Source of the DNA: T3Sed10-241 sp036751905
GTDB taxonomy: Bacteria > Bacteroidota > Bacteroidia > Flavobacteriales_D > Cryomorphaceae
Assembly (NCBI GenBank): GCA_036751905.1
Contig: DAIOTP010000115.1
Coordinates: 1 to 10,147, forward strand
DNA length: 10,147 nucleotides
Direction of reading: 5' to 3'
Positions 1 through 6,565 of the stretch are shown here, piece by piece. The position numbers and the translations under genes were made by a program. Position 1 is the first letter of the stretch. Each line of letters starts with the position of its first letter. The notes under the pieces are model-generated. The model was not told the origin of the DNA. It searched no databases and worked only from the letters and a program-made list of their open reading frames with translations.

Positions 1-22
1 TTTGAAAGCCGGGATTGTCCAT
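1..22 (-). CDS. Start of a third operon gene, cut by the left edge (possibly DUF4956 family)
   Basis: Only seven codons are visible, reading M-D-N-P-G-F-Q from an ATG at 22-20 on the minus strand. The ATG directly abuts the TAA stop (25-23) of the VTC-domain gene. An AGGA-like purine stretch lies about six bases upstream of the ATG, which is a reasonable ribosome-binding site for this otherwise SD-poor region. The direct stop-to-start junction suggests the gene is the next member of the same operon. In many bacteria VTC-domain genes are followed by a DUF4956 membrane-protein gene. That is established neighbourhood knowledge, but seven residues cannot confirm it, so the family is an inference only. 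Confidence 0.45.
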
Positions 23-783
23 TTAGAATCCTTTTTTTAAAATAGAAACTGAAATATCCTTTTTCGAAAAGGGCGTGGCATACTTTGACAGTGCTTCGTG
101 GCGCAGGCCAAATTCTTGTACGATGGTGCGGAGCCATTTGGGCATTTCATCGGCGAAATACTTTATCTCGAGTATTATTCCATCCTTCCAGACCAGTTGC
201 AAACCCGCTTCATTGAAGAGTTCAGATACCTGCGGCCACATGCGGGCGCGCACATTTTTATCGAATGTAATGCGCAGGCCCGGTTCAAACTTACCTTGGA
301 ATGGTTCTCGTTCATAGGCAATTAAGTTAGAGGGCTTATAATGAGATCGGTGCATATGGAAAAGAAAGCCAGAGGCGCCTTCTTTTTGTGCAGCATCGAT
401 TTCGGCAGTGGCTTGGCTGGTAAACCCCCGCAGCGGTACTTCATCAAGCAGGTTGTAAGGAACATGGGCNNNNNNNNNNGGGCTCGTGTTTTCCAAATTC
501 GGGCACCGTGCTTCCGTTTTACTTCCATAAATACCTTGCATCCCGGCGTGGGCTCGTTATAAGCCCGGATGCGCAATTTTTTGCGCGCCTCTATACCATC
601 CCATTTGTCATGCAAAGCCATAAATGATGGCGTATCGAAATATACACTCCTTACCGTATACTGATAGGTGTTGTCGCTACTTTTAACAGCATATGCATCA
701 GGCTTCACGAAAGGAGCGAGCCTTTTTCTAAGCTCGTAGAGCCTCTCGTTCGGAACGAGGTATTTTCTCTCGTACCTGTACAT
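23..783 (-). CDS. VTC-domain protein (polyphosphate polymerase-like), interrupted by an assembly gap
   Basis: The protein has the VTC fold of the triphosphate-tunnel superfamily, known from the yeast Vtc4 polyphosphate polymerase. It may bind or polymerise a phosphate chain at the membrane, but the bacterial substrate is not established. Visible family landmarks, numbered on the reconstructed 248-residue protein, are YERKYLVP at 4-11, SVYFDTP at 46-52, KKLRIRAYN at 68-76, VFMEVKRK at 84-91, YERE at 152-155, RITFDKN at 166-172, ILEIKYF at 199-205 and ALSKYAT at 226-232. These alternate basic and acidic tunnel residues as expected. The length is close to the usual bacterial size. A run of ten N at 470-479 splits it: residues 1-101 lie in one frame and the rest in another, so the drawn gap length is wrong and this is probably not a true frameshift. 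Its ATG overlaps the TGA of the upstream adaptor gene by one base (TGATG), indicating translational coupling. Confidence 0.85.
470..479. other. Assembly gap of ten N inside the VTC gene
   Basis: Ten consecutive N interrupt the VTC-domain gene. The left flank ends in gggc (466-469) and the right flank begins with gggc (480-483). Coding frame on the two sides differs: codon starts are congruent to 0 mod 3 upstream and 1 mod 3 downstream. An unknown sequence here must therefore be 3k+2 bases long, or the two contigs overlap by the four shared bases, which also restores the frame. Confidence 0.95.
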
Positions 784-1844
784 CAGCTTTGTTGCATTGC
801 GTTATTGCTGAACCTGCGCCAGAAGAAATTGAGCAGATTGATGGTATCACACTCCAACCTCACGTCGATGGTACTGCCCAAGTGCATCTGCTCAGAATAA
901 GGCCAAAGCGTGGTCACATAAAAGGCTTGTTTGTTGTCAATCCACCTCACCACATCCTCTTTGCTTTGCACTGTGCCGTGGTAGCGGCCATTTTTTGCAC
1001 GTGCAGCATCATCCACAAAGGGGTATTCGTGATATACCACTGGGATAATGCCCACTACAGCGCTGGTATCGGCTATCCGAAGTATGGTACCTTCCGCCAT
1101 ATTCCCTCTTGGAAATAACAGCTTGCCATCAAATGGCGAAGTAAAAACCAATCTCTTGAGCCTGGTTTCAATTTGTTCAATTTGCATACTTATGGCGCGC
1201 AGCTTTGCCTTGACCAACTTCTCCTGTTCAGGTTTCTCACCCGTGGTTTTAGAAAGGTAGTTGGCCTCTGCGATGTTTTCCTGCAGTACTTTAACGAGCA
1301 GTTCATTCTCTTCTATTTCGAATTCTTGCGTGGAAATGACTCCATCCCTATGAAGTACTCTTGATCGATCCATGAGCTTGTGTTGCGTGGCAAGCTCCTG
1401 CCTTGCCAAGTCCCATGCTTCTTTCGCCAGCAAGACGTCTTCAGGCTTTTGTCCGGTTGTGAAAAACTCGAGCTCAGCAAGCAATACTTCAAACTGGCCC
1501 TTGAGCTCAATCAAATTGCGCTGTTCTTCATTTGAGATGATATAACCCAAGGTATCACCTTTTTGGAGGTACTTTTTATTGGCAATACTTCTGCTAAGCT
1601 TGAACTCGACCACATCGCCACGCTGAAACTCTGTGACATCCCAACTGTCAATGGTGTTCAGCACATGGTCGGTTATCGTGGAAATAAGGTTTCCTTCCAG
1701 CGTGCGCTTGAGTGTATATTCCTTGGGCGCCATGACCATAGCACGGCCTCTAATGCTGTAGGGTATTTTGATCAAATAAGCCGCCACAATGCCTACAACA
1801 ATGAACAGTCCAATCACTATAAGCGTTCGCTTTTTACCCGTCAA
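783..1844 (-). CDS. HlyD-like membrane-fusion (periplasmic adaptor) protein
   Basis: A 353-residue periplasmic adaptor of the HlyD/membrane-fusion family, which normally bridges an inner-membrane exporter and a TolC-type outer-membrane channel. Residues 7-25 form one N-terminal transmembrane segment after a short basic stretch (TGKKR). Residues about 40-105 and 233-265 look like the two halves of a split biotinyl-lipoyl/barrel-sandwich domain (VFTSPFDGKLLFPRG at 233-247 is the typical second half). Residues about 107-232 are charged and heptad-like, fitting the alpha-helical hairpin. The C-terminus forms a beta domain. The start is a TTG at 1844-1842; it is the only sensible start after an in-frame TAA at 1859-1857, and the hydrophobic segment follows at the right distance. 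It is the first gene of the operon and overlaps the VTC gene by one base. No transporter or TolC gene is visible in the window, so the exported substrate is unknown. Confidence 0.85.
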   Translation of the reverse strand: MTGKKRTLIVIGLFIVVGIVAAYLIKIPYSIRGRAMVMAPKEYTLKRTLEGNLISTITDHVLNTIDSWDVTEFQRGDVVEFKLSRSIANKKYLQKGDTLGYIISNEEQRNLIELKGQFEVLLAELEFFTTGQKPEDVLLAKEAWDLARQELATQHKLMDRSRVLHRDGVISTQEFEIEENELLVKVLQENIAEANYLSKTTGEKPEQEKLVKAKLRAISMQIEQIETRLKRLVFTSPFDGKLLFPRGNMAEGTILRIADTSAVVGIIPVVYHEYPFVDDAARAKNGRYHGTVQSKEDVVRWIDNKQAFYVTTLWPYSEQMHLGSTIDVRLECDTINLLNFFWRRFSNNAMQQS

Positions 1845-1891
1845 TCGTAAATGCTGTTAGGAAAATACCCAAAAAGAATTTTTTGTGGCTG

Positions 1892-1922
1892 CGAAAATAG
1901 CGAATAATTAACGCCTAAGCAA
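1892..1922 (-). promoter_or_regulatory. Candidate Bacteroidota promoter for the adaptor-VTC operon
   Basis: On the minus strand TTG (1922-1920) is followed after 20 bases by TATTTTCG (1899-1892), one mismatch from the Bacteroidota -7 consensus TAnnTTTG. It lies about 48 bases upstream of the adaptor start codon. The same TTG-N20-box geometry is found before the thioesterase gene in this window. No experimental support. Confidence 0.35.
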
Positions 1923-1986
1923 TGTTTGCTTCATATGCGGCCAGGGCCGAAATTCCTCTTTTGCGCAACGTGATGCTGCCATGCAT
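1915..1986 (-). other. Possible 23-residue small ORF in the intergenic region
   Basis: Between the DUF5686 gene and the adaptor gene an ATG at 1986-1984 opens a frame that ends at a TAG (1917-1915). Its product is a 23-residue, mixed basic/alanine-rich peptide containing ITLRKRGISALAAYEANIA. It has no convincing ribosome-binding site and its end overlaps the proposed -33 element of the adaptor promoter. It could be a leader peptide, a fragment of a dispersed intergenic sequence, or chance. The rest of the 193-bp intergenic region shows only a short 5-bp inverted repeat (1938-1949) without a T-run. Confidence 0.15.
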
Positions 1987-2037
1987 TCAATCCAATATAT
2001 AGGAAATGAAGACCAAGCTTAAGAAGATGCACTTTAA

Positions 2038-4521
2038 TTAAAAGCTGTTTGTAAAACTCAACACAAACATCACATTGTCCATAGTGCGGGAAGTGGCATA
2101 GTGTCCATGCAGCATAAATGCGCCAATGCCGAATCCATTGTACGTACTCCCGCCATTGGTTTTGTAACGGAATATGTCGTCAATGACAAGTCCAGCTTCC
2201 AAATAGGGCTTGTTCATTTGCCGAAAGGCGATGGGAAATTCAGGCAGATTGCCGGCGCTGAGATCTCCAATTCCGGCCATATAGTTCAGCTTAAGTGAGG
2301 GCTTTGAGTACTTGCCTTCAATACCAAAGATGGTACCGAAATTGTGTCTCAGCCCAGCCCAGGCATAGCTGTCCATCAAGAAGTCATAAAGCGTCATGGT
2401 TTGAAAATAGCCTGGCGTTTCAAAACCAAAACTTCCTTCCCATCCGTTGGAGCCCCTACCGAAATTGAGGTACGGAAACGCTACATTGCTCCCCCAAATG
2501 CGTCCAACGCCACCATGTACCTGCAGCCTTCCCGCCCTTCGGAGGCGCATTTGGTGGCTGAAATCAAAATCGGCCCGAACAAAGTCCTGACTGCTTTCTC
2601 GCACATCGGGAATCCCACCTGATACGCTGAACCGGAAGCGTGGATAGTTTATAGCATTCGGAATGAAACTGTTGCCCAGCTGCATCAGCGATTCACCGGG
2701 TACCCACTGTACCGCCGCACTCCATTGAAGCAAGCGCACTTCACGCTCAGGAAAAATCACCTCACCCAACACCTCAGTTCCCCAAATGCGGCGCTCCTCG
2801 TACATGAGGCCTCCATCCAGCTTTATAGCACGTACCGGCCTCAGGCTGAGTGCAGCACTGTATTGCTCCACCGGGTTCATTACTTCCGCAAAAAAATTGC
2901 GCAGTGCAAACCCTTGCCTTGTGTATGAAAAGTCGCGTCCGAATACATCCCTGCCAGGCTCGCTTACATCTTTGCTGTAGCGCAAAGCCACATCGAAGGC
3001 GTGGCGCCGCGAAAGGTGAAAAATAGCGGCGCCACCGTACTTGCTGCGCATATCTCTGAAGCCGTAAGCAAAATAGCCCTCAAGGCTCATCCACTTGATA
3101 AGCGACTCATTGGTGCTTATGCCCGCCCCAAGACGGAATCCTTCATAGCGGTTGAATCTCATCAAGTGATTGAGCAAGAGATCCACTTTTCCCATGCGCA
3201 CCCTGCCCGCTGCCAGCGCTACCGATTGCTCCATAAACCAGTTGATCACATTCAGCGCATTTCCCGGCAGGGTATCAAAAACGGCATAGGTATTGGACTC
3301 GGCAGTGTCGAGGGCGAAGGGCCTCAGCGCCTCCCATTCGGCGTATCCCTTGCTGCCCGCCTCTGGTGCTATGCTTACCTGGGCAATATTGAAATCTTTG
3401 CCTCTTGGTCTGAAGTCGATGTCAATATTTTGCAAATAGGTGGCGCTGTACAAATAAATAGGCAATTTCATCATCTCACCGTCCTCATTGACTGCACCAT
3501 CCATATACATGGTGTACTGCGTTTTGGACTCTTTGGGAAACCAGCGCTCCGCCACACGGCTGTAGTTTTGTCTTATCTCAAAATCCATCAGGTTGAAGCG
3601 GTTGGCATTGGCTGCGCGGATGTTTACTATGGCATAGTCGTCGGCACCAATGCTGACGACTCCCTTAAGGTAGTTGCCGGTGACCTTGGCCCTGGGCTGA
3701 AACTGCACAATGTATACCTTCTGGCCTTCAACTTCGGCGCTGTCGGTGAGTTGAAATATGTAGCGGTTTTCGCTTCCCGGGCTAATGGGGTTCAAGAAGT
3801 CGGTTTCTAGCAGATTGATGTGGTCCGTGTAGGTACTGAAGGGTTGAAATGAATTGGAAATGATGGCAAAGGCAGGATTGCGCACTCCTGAAATTCGGGT
3901 GGCCTGCACAGTTTCATTCCACTTTCCGGGTGATTTGTAAATCACATCGGTAGCACTTTCGAGCATAAAAAAGCGTGCATTGGCAAAGCCGGTGCTGTCA
4001 AGTTCGGTTTGCACTTCGGGATTTCGTTCTACGTCAAGGGCGGCTTTGTTGTACGAAGTAAACTTGAAGCCTTCGAGCGATTCGGGGTTGTTGCGCCGGC
4101 GGTTGGCAGCTGCCCTGCGTATTATTTCATATCCAGGATCTTCTTTTGCTTTGATTACAACCTCCTTGAGTTCAGCAAGTGTGGCGTGTAGCACAATGTT
4201 TCCGTTATGCAGCAGCTCCGCGGCGCTCAGTTCAACCGGGGCATACCCGATACTGCTTATGCGTACCCTTGTGCTGGGTGGAAGTGCTGCGGGAAGTACA
4301 ATGCGGTACAGTCCATCGATGTTGCTCACACCGCCAAATGGGCGCTCAGCACCAACTACAATGTGCACGAAAGGGATGCTTTGCTTGCTTGCTGCATCAA
4401 TAATGCGGCCTTCGAGCTTGTCCTGACCAAAAGCCAATGCGGTACCCAGCAGCGGCGTAAGTAGGGCGCATGCACTTTGCGTAAAAAATGCATGGCATCG
4501 GGTGATGTACTGTGGGATCAT
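2038..4521 (-). CDS. DUF5686-family outer-membrane protein with carboxypeptidase-regulatory-like domain
   Basis: An 827-residue envelope protein of a family common in Bacteroidota whose function is unknown. Residues 1-32 make a signal peptide with a hydrophobic stretch and a likely cleavage near AFG-Q. Residues about 36-115 form a CarboxypepD_reg-like beta-sandwich (LEGRIIDAASKQSIPFVHI, then SNIDGLYRI and ISSIGYAPVEL), the module also seen at the N-terminus of SusC-type receptors. The stretch ELKEVVIKAKEDPGYEIIRRAAANRR (116-141) followed by NNPESLEGFKFTSYNK is the characteristic DUF5686 entry motif. The remainder is rich in alternating aromatic/polar beta strands and the chain ends in a C-terminal Phe (SFTNSF), as expected for a BAM-inserted beta-barrel. 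There is no obvious TonB box. Its ATG (4521-4519) overlaps the TGA of the thioesterase gene by 4 bp, so the two are translated together. Full length for the family; no break seen. Confidence 0.88.
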   Translation of the reverse strand: MIPQYITRCHAFFTQSACALLTPLLGTALAFGQDKLEGRIIDAASKQSIPFVHIVVGAERPFGGVSNIDGLYRIVLPAALPPSTRVRISSIGYAPVELSAAELLHNGNIVLHATLAELKEVVIKAKEDPGYEIIRRAAANRRRNNPESLEGFKFTSYNKAALDVERNPEVQTELDSTGFANARFFMLESATDVIYKSPGKWNETVQATRISGVRNPAFAIISNSFQPFSTYTDHINLLETDFLNPISPGSENRYIFQLTDSAEVEGQKVYIVQFQPRAKVTGNYLKGVVSIGADDYAIVNIRAANANRFNLMDFEIRQNYSRVAERWFPKESKTQYTMYMDGAVNEDGEMMKLPIYLYSATYLQNIDIDFRPRGKDFNIAQVSIAPEAGSKGYAEWEALRPFALDTAESNTYAVFDTLPGNALNVINWFMEQSVALAAGRVRMGKVDLLLNHLMRFNRYEGFRLGAGISTNESLIKWMSLEGYFAYGFRDMRSKYGGAAIFHLSRRHAFDVALRYSKDVSEPGRDVFGRDFSYTRQGFALRNFFAEVMNPVEQYSAALSLRPVRAIKLDGGLMYEERRIWGTEVLGEVIFPEREVRLLQWSAAVQWVPGESLMQLGNSFIPNAINYPRFRFSVSGGIPDVRESSQDFVRADFDFSHQMRLRRAGRLQVHGGVGRIWGSNVAFPYLNFGRGSNGWEGSFGFETPGYFQTMTLYDFLMDSYAWAGLRHNFGTIFGIEGKYSKPSLKLNYMAGIGDLSAGNLPEFPIAFRQMNKPYLEAGLVIDDIFRYKTNGGSTYNGFGIGAFMLHGHYATSRTMDNVMFVLSFTNSF

Positions 4522-4940
4522 GGCCGCAGCTTTAATTTACTTTTTGCAAAATGGCCTGTCCCATAGCCAAGCTCTTTGCCTTGGGCGTTGTACAATACCG
4601 CATCAGCGATGAGCAGTTGCGAAGCTGCCATACGCAAGGTGCCTTTTGCCGTTAGGATTCCCTTGCTCACTGGCCTCAACAGGTTCACATTGAAGCCTGT
4701 TGTAACGATGAAGTATTCGCGTTCAGTAGTTTGGGCGGCAAAAAAAGCTGCGTCGTCAAGCAGTTTGAAGTACACAGCGCCATGCACGGCGTCCATGCCA
4801 TGGTGGTGCTCTGCCCGTGCCTCTATGCTGATTTCGGCTGAGCCGGAGCTCAATAGCATTTGGCTGCCTTCAAAGAAGCCGCGGTTGATTCGGGCACCCT
4901 GATACAGTTCGATAAGGAATTCAAAATGATCGCGCTCCAC
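4518..4940 (-). CDS. PaaI-like hotdog-fold thioesterase
   Basis: A 140-residue single hotdog domain of the PaaI/YbgC-like acyl-CoA thioesterase superfamily. The key segment HHHGMDAVHGAVYFKLLDDAAFFAA (45-69) carries the HG...D pattern (H53-G54, with the acidic pair D62-D63 on the central helix) used in this family to bind and hydrolyse the thioester. The strand block YFIVTTGFNVNLLRPVSKGILTAKGTLRMAASQLLIADAVLYNAQGKELGYGTGHFA completes the fold. The acyl substrate cannot be told from sequence. The GTG at 4940-4938 is chosen as start because an in-frame TGA lies nine bases upstream (4949-4947). It heads a two-gene operon with the DUF5686 gene (4-bp ATGA overlap). Its role next to an outer-membrane barrel gene is unknown. 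Confidence 0.85.
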   Translation of the reverse strand: MERDHFEFLIELYQGARINRGFFEGSQMLLSSGSAEISIEARAEHHHGMDAVHGAVYFKLLDDAAFFAAQTTEREYFIVTTGFNVNLLRPVSKGILTAKGTLRMAASQLLIADAVLYNAQGKELGYGTGHFAKSKLKLRP

Positions 4941-4961
4941 TTTAGCTCATTTAGCTTGGGC

Positions 4962-4992
4962 CAAATATCAGCGCTGTGTCTATGGTATGCAA
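4962..4992 (-). promoter_or_regulatory. Candidate promoter for the thioesterase-DUF5686 operon
   Basis: On the minus strand TTG (4992-4990) is followed after exactly 20 bases by GATATTTG (4969-4962), one mismatch from TAnnTTTG. It lies about 22 bases upstream of the GTG start, leaving room for a short leader. The 95-bp intergenic region holds no clear terminator hairpin for the upstream gene. Confidence 0.4.
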
Positions 4993-5035
4993 GAATAAAA
5001 TGAAGAACGGCGCAATTGGGCAGCTGAGAGGGCGC

Positions 5036-5626
5036 TCAAGAGAGTTTTCGCACTTCAGCGCGCAGGAACTTCAGCGCCACATCGTGGGGCATATTCTCCA
5101 CTTTGCTTGCTGTCTCAAACAATTTGCGGCTGAGGTCGAGTCCTGAAGCGTTGCTTTTTAAGGCATCGCCGGTGGCTGAGATAAAGCCCAGCATTTCTTC
5201 CTTCGCGTTTTTTATCAACTCCCATGCCCCTTCGCTTACATAAATTTGCTGGCTGAGGTTGTGGTCGAATTCTTCTCGGATGGCCCGGAGCATATCGGTT
5301 TGCAACATCCGAGCGCTCATGCCATTTTGATGCAAGCGCATCACGAGCCTATCGGGTGAGATGCGCTCCAGGTAAAGTGAAAAGCGCTCAGCCGCTTGAA
5401 GCTTGAGCTGAAGCAGAGCCTCTGAACCCTTGGCCTGGCTTGGAATGGCTGAATGGCCCTGTACAGCTGCCGGCACGGGGCCTGCGTGCAGGTTTTTTTC
5501 GAACGGTTGCTTTGACTTATCATGCTCTTTCACAAAGCGCAGGTATTCGTGAAAGATGTAAATGAGGGTAAAACAAATGATGAGCACAGGGAGCAGATGG
5601 ATGAACACTTGCAGGATTTCCGACAT
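5036..5626 (-). CDS. Membrane-anchored protein of unknown function (Bacteroidota-type)
   Basis: I do not recognise a characterised family. The 196-residue protein begins with one transmembrane segment (residues about 5-26, ILQVFIHLLPVLIICFTLIYIF), followed by a charged linker (30-68) rich in K, Q, P and A that is probably flexible. From about residue 70 a helical domain follows (LLQLKLQAAERFSLYLERISPDRLVMRLHQNG, then TDMLRAIREEFDHNLSQQIYVSEGAWELIKNAKEEMLGFI). Similar uncharacterised proteins with the pattern L-Q-A-x-E-R-x-x-x-x-L-E-R-I-x-P and E-F-x-H-N-L-S-Q-Q-I-Y-V occur in Bacteroidota as far as I recall, but no function is known to me. The N-in orientation and cytoplasmic helical domain are inference. 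ATG at 5626-5624 has no SD; a perfect -7 box lies 20 bases upstream. Monocistronic in appearance. Confidence 0.75.
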   Translation of the reverse strand: MSEILQVFIHLLPVLIICFTLIYIFHEYLRFVKEHDKSKQPFEKNLHAGPVPAAVQGHSAIPSQAKGSEALLQLKLQAAERFSLYLERISPDRLVMRLHQNGMSARMLQTDMLRAIREEFDHNLSQQIYVSEGAWELIKNAKEEMLGFISATGDALKSNASGLDLSRKLFETASKVENMPHDVALKFLRAEVRKLS

Positions 5627-5645
5627 GATGGCTTGAATAGTTTTT

Positions 5646-5653
5646 CAAATGTA
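5646..5653 (-). promoter_or_regulatory. Candidate -7 box for the unknown membrane-anchored gene
   Basis: The minus strand reads TACATTTG, a full match to the Bacteroidota -7 consensus TAnnTTTG, ending about 20 bases before the ATG at 5626. No good TTG/TTTG is seen at the expected upstream distance, so only half of the promoter is supported. Confidence 0.4.
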
Positions 5654-5754
5654 GTAAACGTAAGCCCGTCGGCTGTGTTGCATTTATCTCCCATTTCAGT
5701 GAGGTGGTTGTGGGTGCCTTGTATGCTGGCGCAATTTAATTCAGGCCTTCATGC

Positions 5755-5762
5755 TACATTTG
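5755..5762 (+). promoter_or_regulatory. Candidate -7 box for the YdcF-like gene
   Basis: The plus strand reads TACATTTG, identical to the box on the opposite strand at 5653-5646 and a full match to TAnnTTTG. It ends 39 bases before the ATG at 5802. A second, weaker box TACCCTTG is at 5790-5797. The upstream -33 element is not clear. Its position argues against using the earlier in-frame ATG at 5751 as the gene start. Confidence 0.4.
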
Positions 5763-5801
5763 CCGCAAAGGCAGGCCACATTCTTTTTGTACCCTTGTAC
5801 C

Positions 5802-6530
5802 ATGAGTTCGGCTTTCAACACTATGGCAGGTTTGTTCCGGCGCATCATGCGGGTGTGGCTGTACACGTCGGTGGCTGTGCTCAGTACGGTGATGCTGCTC
5901 AGCTTTACAAGTGTGCCCTTTTGGGGCTTGTACAGGCTTTCGCGTCCGGGAGCCGATTTCAACTTTACACCCGAGGCCATTGTGATGATGGGAGGTGGAG
6001 GTATGCCCGGGCGCACAGCACTCATGCGGAGTTACTTTACAGCAAAGATGGCCTTAACCTACCCTGAAGCCCTCGTTGTTATTGCCCTTCCTGATGATAC
6101 TTCCTTGACCGACAGCCACCTGCGACGTGTAAAAGCAGAGTTGGTAATGCGGGGAGTGCAGCCGCAGCGCATTGTATACGAGCATGAAGGCACCAACACG
6201 CGCGCACAGGCATTGAATGTGGGCGCATTGCTGCCAAGGCAGGAGCGCACAGCTCTGCTCGTTGTTACTGATCCTGAGCATGTATACCGCACGGTGGCTT
6301 GCTTCCGCAAAGTGGGTTTCGAATCCATAGGCAGCGTAGCCAGTTTCGAAGTCGATCTCGACGCGTCACTTCGATATACTACAAAAGACTTGGGTGGCAA
6401 AGGTTATGTGCCCGACGTAGGAAGTCAAAATAACCTCAGGTACCAATTCTGGAACCACCTCATTTATCAAATTCTCCTCTTTCGTGAATACACAGCCATA
6501 GCCTACTACAAGATGCAAGGCTGGATATAG
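5802..6530 (+). CDS. Membrane-anchored DUF218/YdcF (ElyC-SanA-YdcF) family protein
   Basis: A 242-residue protein of the DUF218 family, whose members include SanA and ElyC, linked to envelope barrier and peptidoglycan-precursor metabolism; the exact activity is not settled. Residues 16-36 are a transmembrane segment, and the Rossmann-like domain follows. Family landmarks: AIVMMGGGGMPGR (59-71, first strand and Gly loop with the conserved Arg), ALVVIALPDDTSLTD (90-104), GVQPQRIVYEHEGTNTRAQALNVGALL (118-144, the GTxT-A-x-x-A type helix start) and TALLVVTDPEHVYRTVACFRKVGFE (150-174, with the conserved His and Arg). The second loop has LPDDTS in place of the usual SGG. The start at 5802 is preferred over an in-frame ATG at 5751, because the latter precedes a -7 box and adds an unlikely leader. 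It faces the aspartate kinase gene tail to tail, 35 bp apart. Confidence 0.8.
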   Translation: MSSAFNTMAGLFRRIMRVWLYTSVAVLSTVMLLSFTSVPFWGLYRLSRPGADFNFTPEAIVMMGGGGMPGRTALMRSYFTAKMALTYPEALVVIALPDDTSLTDSHLRRVKAELVMRGVQPQRIVYEHEGTNTRAQALNVGALLPRQERTALLVVTDPEHVYRTVACFRKVGFESIGSVASFEVDLDASLRYTTKDLGGKGYVPDVGSQNNLRYQFWNHLIYQILLFREYTAIAYYKMQGWI

Positions 6531-6565
6531 CCATGCTGTGTTCCGAATCCCCGCTATGTCGGCGT

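Noticed and set aside
322..483. Treating the VTC N-terminal half as a complete 153-residue gene ending at 322
   Set aside because: After the N run that frame encodes a sequence unlike any VTC C-terminus, while the other frame carries all expected C-terminal motifs.
1938..1949. Inverted repeat CGGCC-AG-GGCCG as a terminator
   Set aside because: The stem is 5 bp with a 2-base loop and lacks a following T-run on either strand; it is too small to support a call.
3001..3810. A 269-codon open frame on the plus strand inside the DUF5686 gene
   Set aside because: It lies entirely antisense to a clearly coding gene with family motifs, has no recognisable domain, no promoter, and its composition is that of a reverse-frame shadow.
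5008..5035. Repeated GGCGC as a terminator after the unknown membrane-anchored gene
   Set aside because: The copies are direct rather than inverted, so no hairpin forms.
5751..5801. An upstream ATG adding 17 residues to the YdcF-like protein
   Set aside because: It precedes and overlaps a perfect -7 box, and the added residues do not resemble the N-terminus of a membrane anchor.
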